From positions 1-33,366 of the forward strand of contig NZ_ATDK01000213.1 in assembly GCF_000444135.1 (NCBI RefSeq): DNA of 33,366 bases, read 5' to 3'. Source of the stretch: Pseudomonas avellanae BPIC 631. Lineage in GTDB: Bacteria > Pseudomonadota > Gammaproteobacteria > Pseudomonadales > Pseudomonadaceae. The position numbers and the translations under genes were made by a program. This document shows positions 32,223 through 33,366 of the stretch, piece by piece; positions within the stretch are counted from its first letter, which is position 1; each line of letters opens with the position of its first letter. The notes beneath the pieces are model-generated. The model was given only the letters and a program-made list of their open reading frames with translations. It was not told the DNA's origin and ran no database searches.

Positions 32223-33366
32223 TTAAGGCGAACCATAGGTAAACGGGTCTGCGCCACGGTTCTGGCTGTTCTTCGCCTTGCGGGCTTCATCGGGTGGGCG
32301 GACCATTTGCACGGTCAGGCTGCCATCTGTGCCTGCGTAGACCACGGCACTGACGCCGCCGTCCTTGTAGCTGGCGATGGTCGCCAGATTGATCTCGACC
32401 AGCGCACCGCTGACCCCGGTATTACCCAGACGGCGACCGATGTCGTAACCTTCTTCAACATTGCCCAGTTCAAGGCCGTGGCCGTCCTTGTTCAGGTCGT
32501 GCAGGGCGTTGTTCAGAGCAATTTCGGCTTCAGGGTTGTTGGTGCTGTCGTAGAACACCCGCACAGGTTTCTGGCCTTCTGGCAGAGTGTCCAGCGCCTG
32601 AATCCAGGCGGCTTGCAGTGCTTTGGCTTGCAAGGCCGGTTTCAGGCGCTTGCCGTTTTCATCCTGCATGGACGCCTTGATCGGACGATGCAGGTAGCCG
32701 AGAACCGGCGCGGCGTCGAACTCCTTGACCTGATGCTGCCCCCAGCGGATCGGCAGCCAAGGGGAGGGCTCGAAGTTGCCAGGACCACGGTTGCTGATGG
32801 TTTTCCAGAGGGTGGGGAGTTGGGATTGCCAGTAGGCGGTGGACATGGTGCCTGGGCCTAATGGATCTTTAATTCCTTTAGTCTTCTGCGCGTCCTGATA
32901 GACTTTTCTGAATTTACGCGGCTGCTCCCAGTAGAAAGCCCAAAGCTTGCCCAGATCGGTATCTTTGTTCTGGTTGTCTTCTGCGTCGTTAGTCGCATAA
33001 GGACGAATGTAGCGATCCACCCGGTCCGAGCGAGTAATCAGCAGACCTGTCATGCTTTCGAATACTGTTGGCACTACTTGAGTATTTTTTTGCAAGCCTG
33101 GGGTACCGCGTTCGCGATATAGGTTCCGCGTTACGTCACCGTCTTCGCTTGCGATAAGTGCCTGTGGCACTTTCGGGTTATCTTCAAAAAAACCAAACAG
33201 CCGCTCAATCATACCTTGTGCGTAGTTGGTATTTTCGTCTTCTTGCCAGAGAAACTGTGTGACTCCTAGTGTACTGTTTTCGAAATAAGTTACCCATAAC
33301 CTGCAAGCTAAGCTATTGATAAGATTTGAATTTTCCGTTAGTTGGTGGCTGATTTTTTCGAAAACA
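32223..33366 (-). CDS. Type VI lipase adapter Tla3-like protein (DUF2875), 5' end outside window
   Basis: The frame is open without a stop from 32223 to the window edge, giving at least 380 residues; the Met at 33212 is internal, since coding sequence continues upstream of it (including FLWQEDENTNYAQG). Family-like features are ERLFGFFEDNPKVPQALI early on, PSPWLPIRWGQ, then GYLHRP, the block RRLGNTG near the C-terminus, YKDGGVSAVV, and PPDEARK before the end. I recognise these as typical of DUF2875/Tla3. Tla3 of P. aeruginosa is a cytoplasm-to-periplasm adapter that loads the lipase effector Tle3 onto VgrG. The gene's partner lipase would be expected on the right, outside the window. The family call is from memory, not a search. 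Confidence 0.62.
   Translation of the reverse strand, partial: VFEKISHQLTENSNLINSLACRLWVTYFENSTLGVTQFLWQEDENTNYAQGMIERLFGFFEDNPKVPQALIASEDGDVTRNLYRERGTPGLQKNTQVVPTVFESMTGLLITRSDRVDRYIRPYATNDAEDNQNKDTDLGKLWAFYWEQPRKFRKVYQDAQKTKGIKDPLGPGTMSTAYWQSQLPTLWKTISNRGPGNFEPSPWLPIRWGQHQVKEFDAAPVLGYLHRPIKASMQDENGKRLKPALQAKALQAAWIQALDTLPEGQKPVRVFYDSTNNPEAEIALNNALHDLNKDGHGLELGNVEEGYDIGRRLGNTGVSGALVEINLATIASYKDGGVSAVVYAGTDGSLTVQMVRPPDEARKAKNSQNRGADPFTYGSP

Overview
The window is a stretch of gammaproteobacterial chromosome that is almost certainly from Pseudomonas, most likely the P. syringae group. The reasons are the gene order (rsmI, rnpB, mraZ, the dcw cluster, lpxC, dciA, secA, argJ), the protein sequences, high GC with pseudomonad codon use, an intergenic repeat that I recall from P. 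syringae genomes, and a type VI secretion (T6SS) adapter-like gene at one end. No database search was possible, so names rest on recognised family motifs and gene order.

Layout. (1) 1-90: the 5' end of an IS30-family transposase on the minus strand, cut by the window edge and lying just upstream of rsmI. (2) 206-1526: rsmI (16S rRNA methyltransferase) and rnpB (RNase P RNA) with its own promoter and T-tract. (3) 1723-18601: the division and cell-wall (dcw) cluster, mraZ-rsmH-ftsL-ftsI-murE-murF-mraY-murD-ftsW-murG-murC-ddlB-ftsQ-ftsA-ftsZ, all on the plus strand. It sits behind a strong promoter overlapped by a phased MraZ operator. Nearly all junctions overlap or are a few bases long, which suggests one translationally coupled unit. 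lpxC follows with its own extended -10 promoter and a terminator. (4) 19760-23317: dciA (helicase loader) on the minus strand, convergent with lpxC and divergent from secA; secA ends at a perfect 9-bp hairpin terminator. (5) 23373-26227: argJ, a glutathione S-transferase and a MutT-ThiE/TenI-like fusion. (6) 26236-26330: three hairpins of an intergenic repeat where transcription converges. (7) 26355-29950, minus strand: a PanE-like reductase, an orphan membrane histidine kinase, and a PduO-type cobalamin adenosyltransferase. (8) 30120-31607: yajQ and an MscS-type channel with a terminator. (9) 31671-33366, minus strand: a lipoprotein and, upstream of it, a protein resembling the Tla3/DUF2875 family of T6SS lipase adapters, whose reading frame runs off the window. 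Base composition falls here, so this is the accessory part.

How the genes work together. MurC, MurD, MurE, MurF and Ddl build the UDP-MurNAc-pentapeptide. MraY and MurG convert it to lipid II. FtsW and FtsI polymerise and cross-link it at the septum, under FtsQ/FtsL, FtsA and FtsZ. MraZ represses the unit in enterobacteria. LpxC commits precursor to lipid A, and SecA drives export. RsmI and RsmH modify the same 16S rRNA nucleotide. Apart from both ends and the repeat, this is core chromosome; the most novel material is at the right edge, where a Tla3-like gene is followed by a lipoprotein of unknown family that could be an immunity protein.
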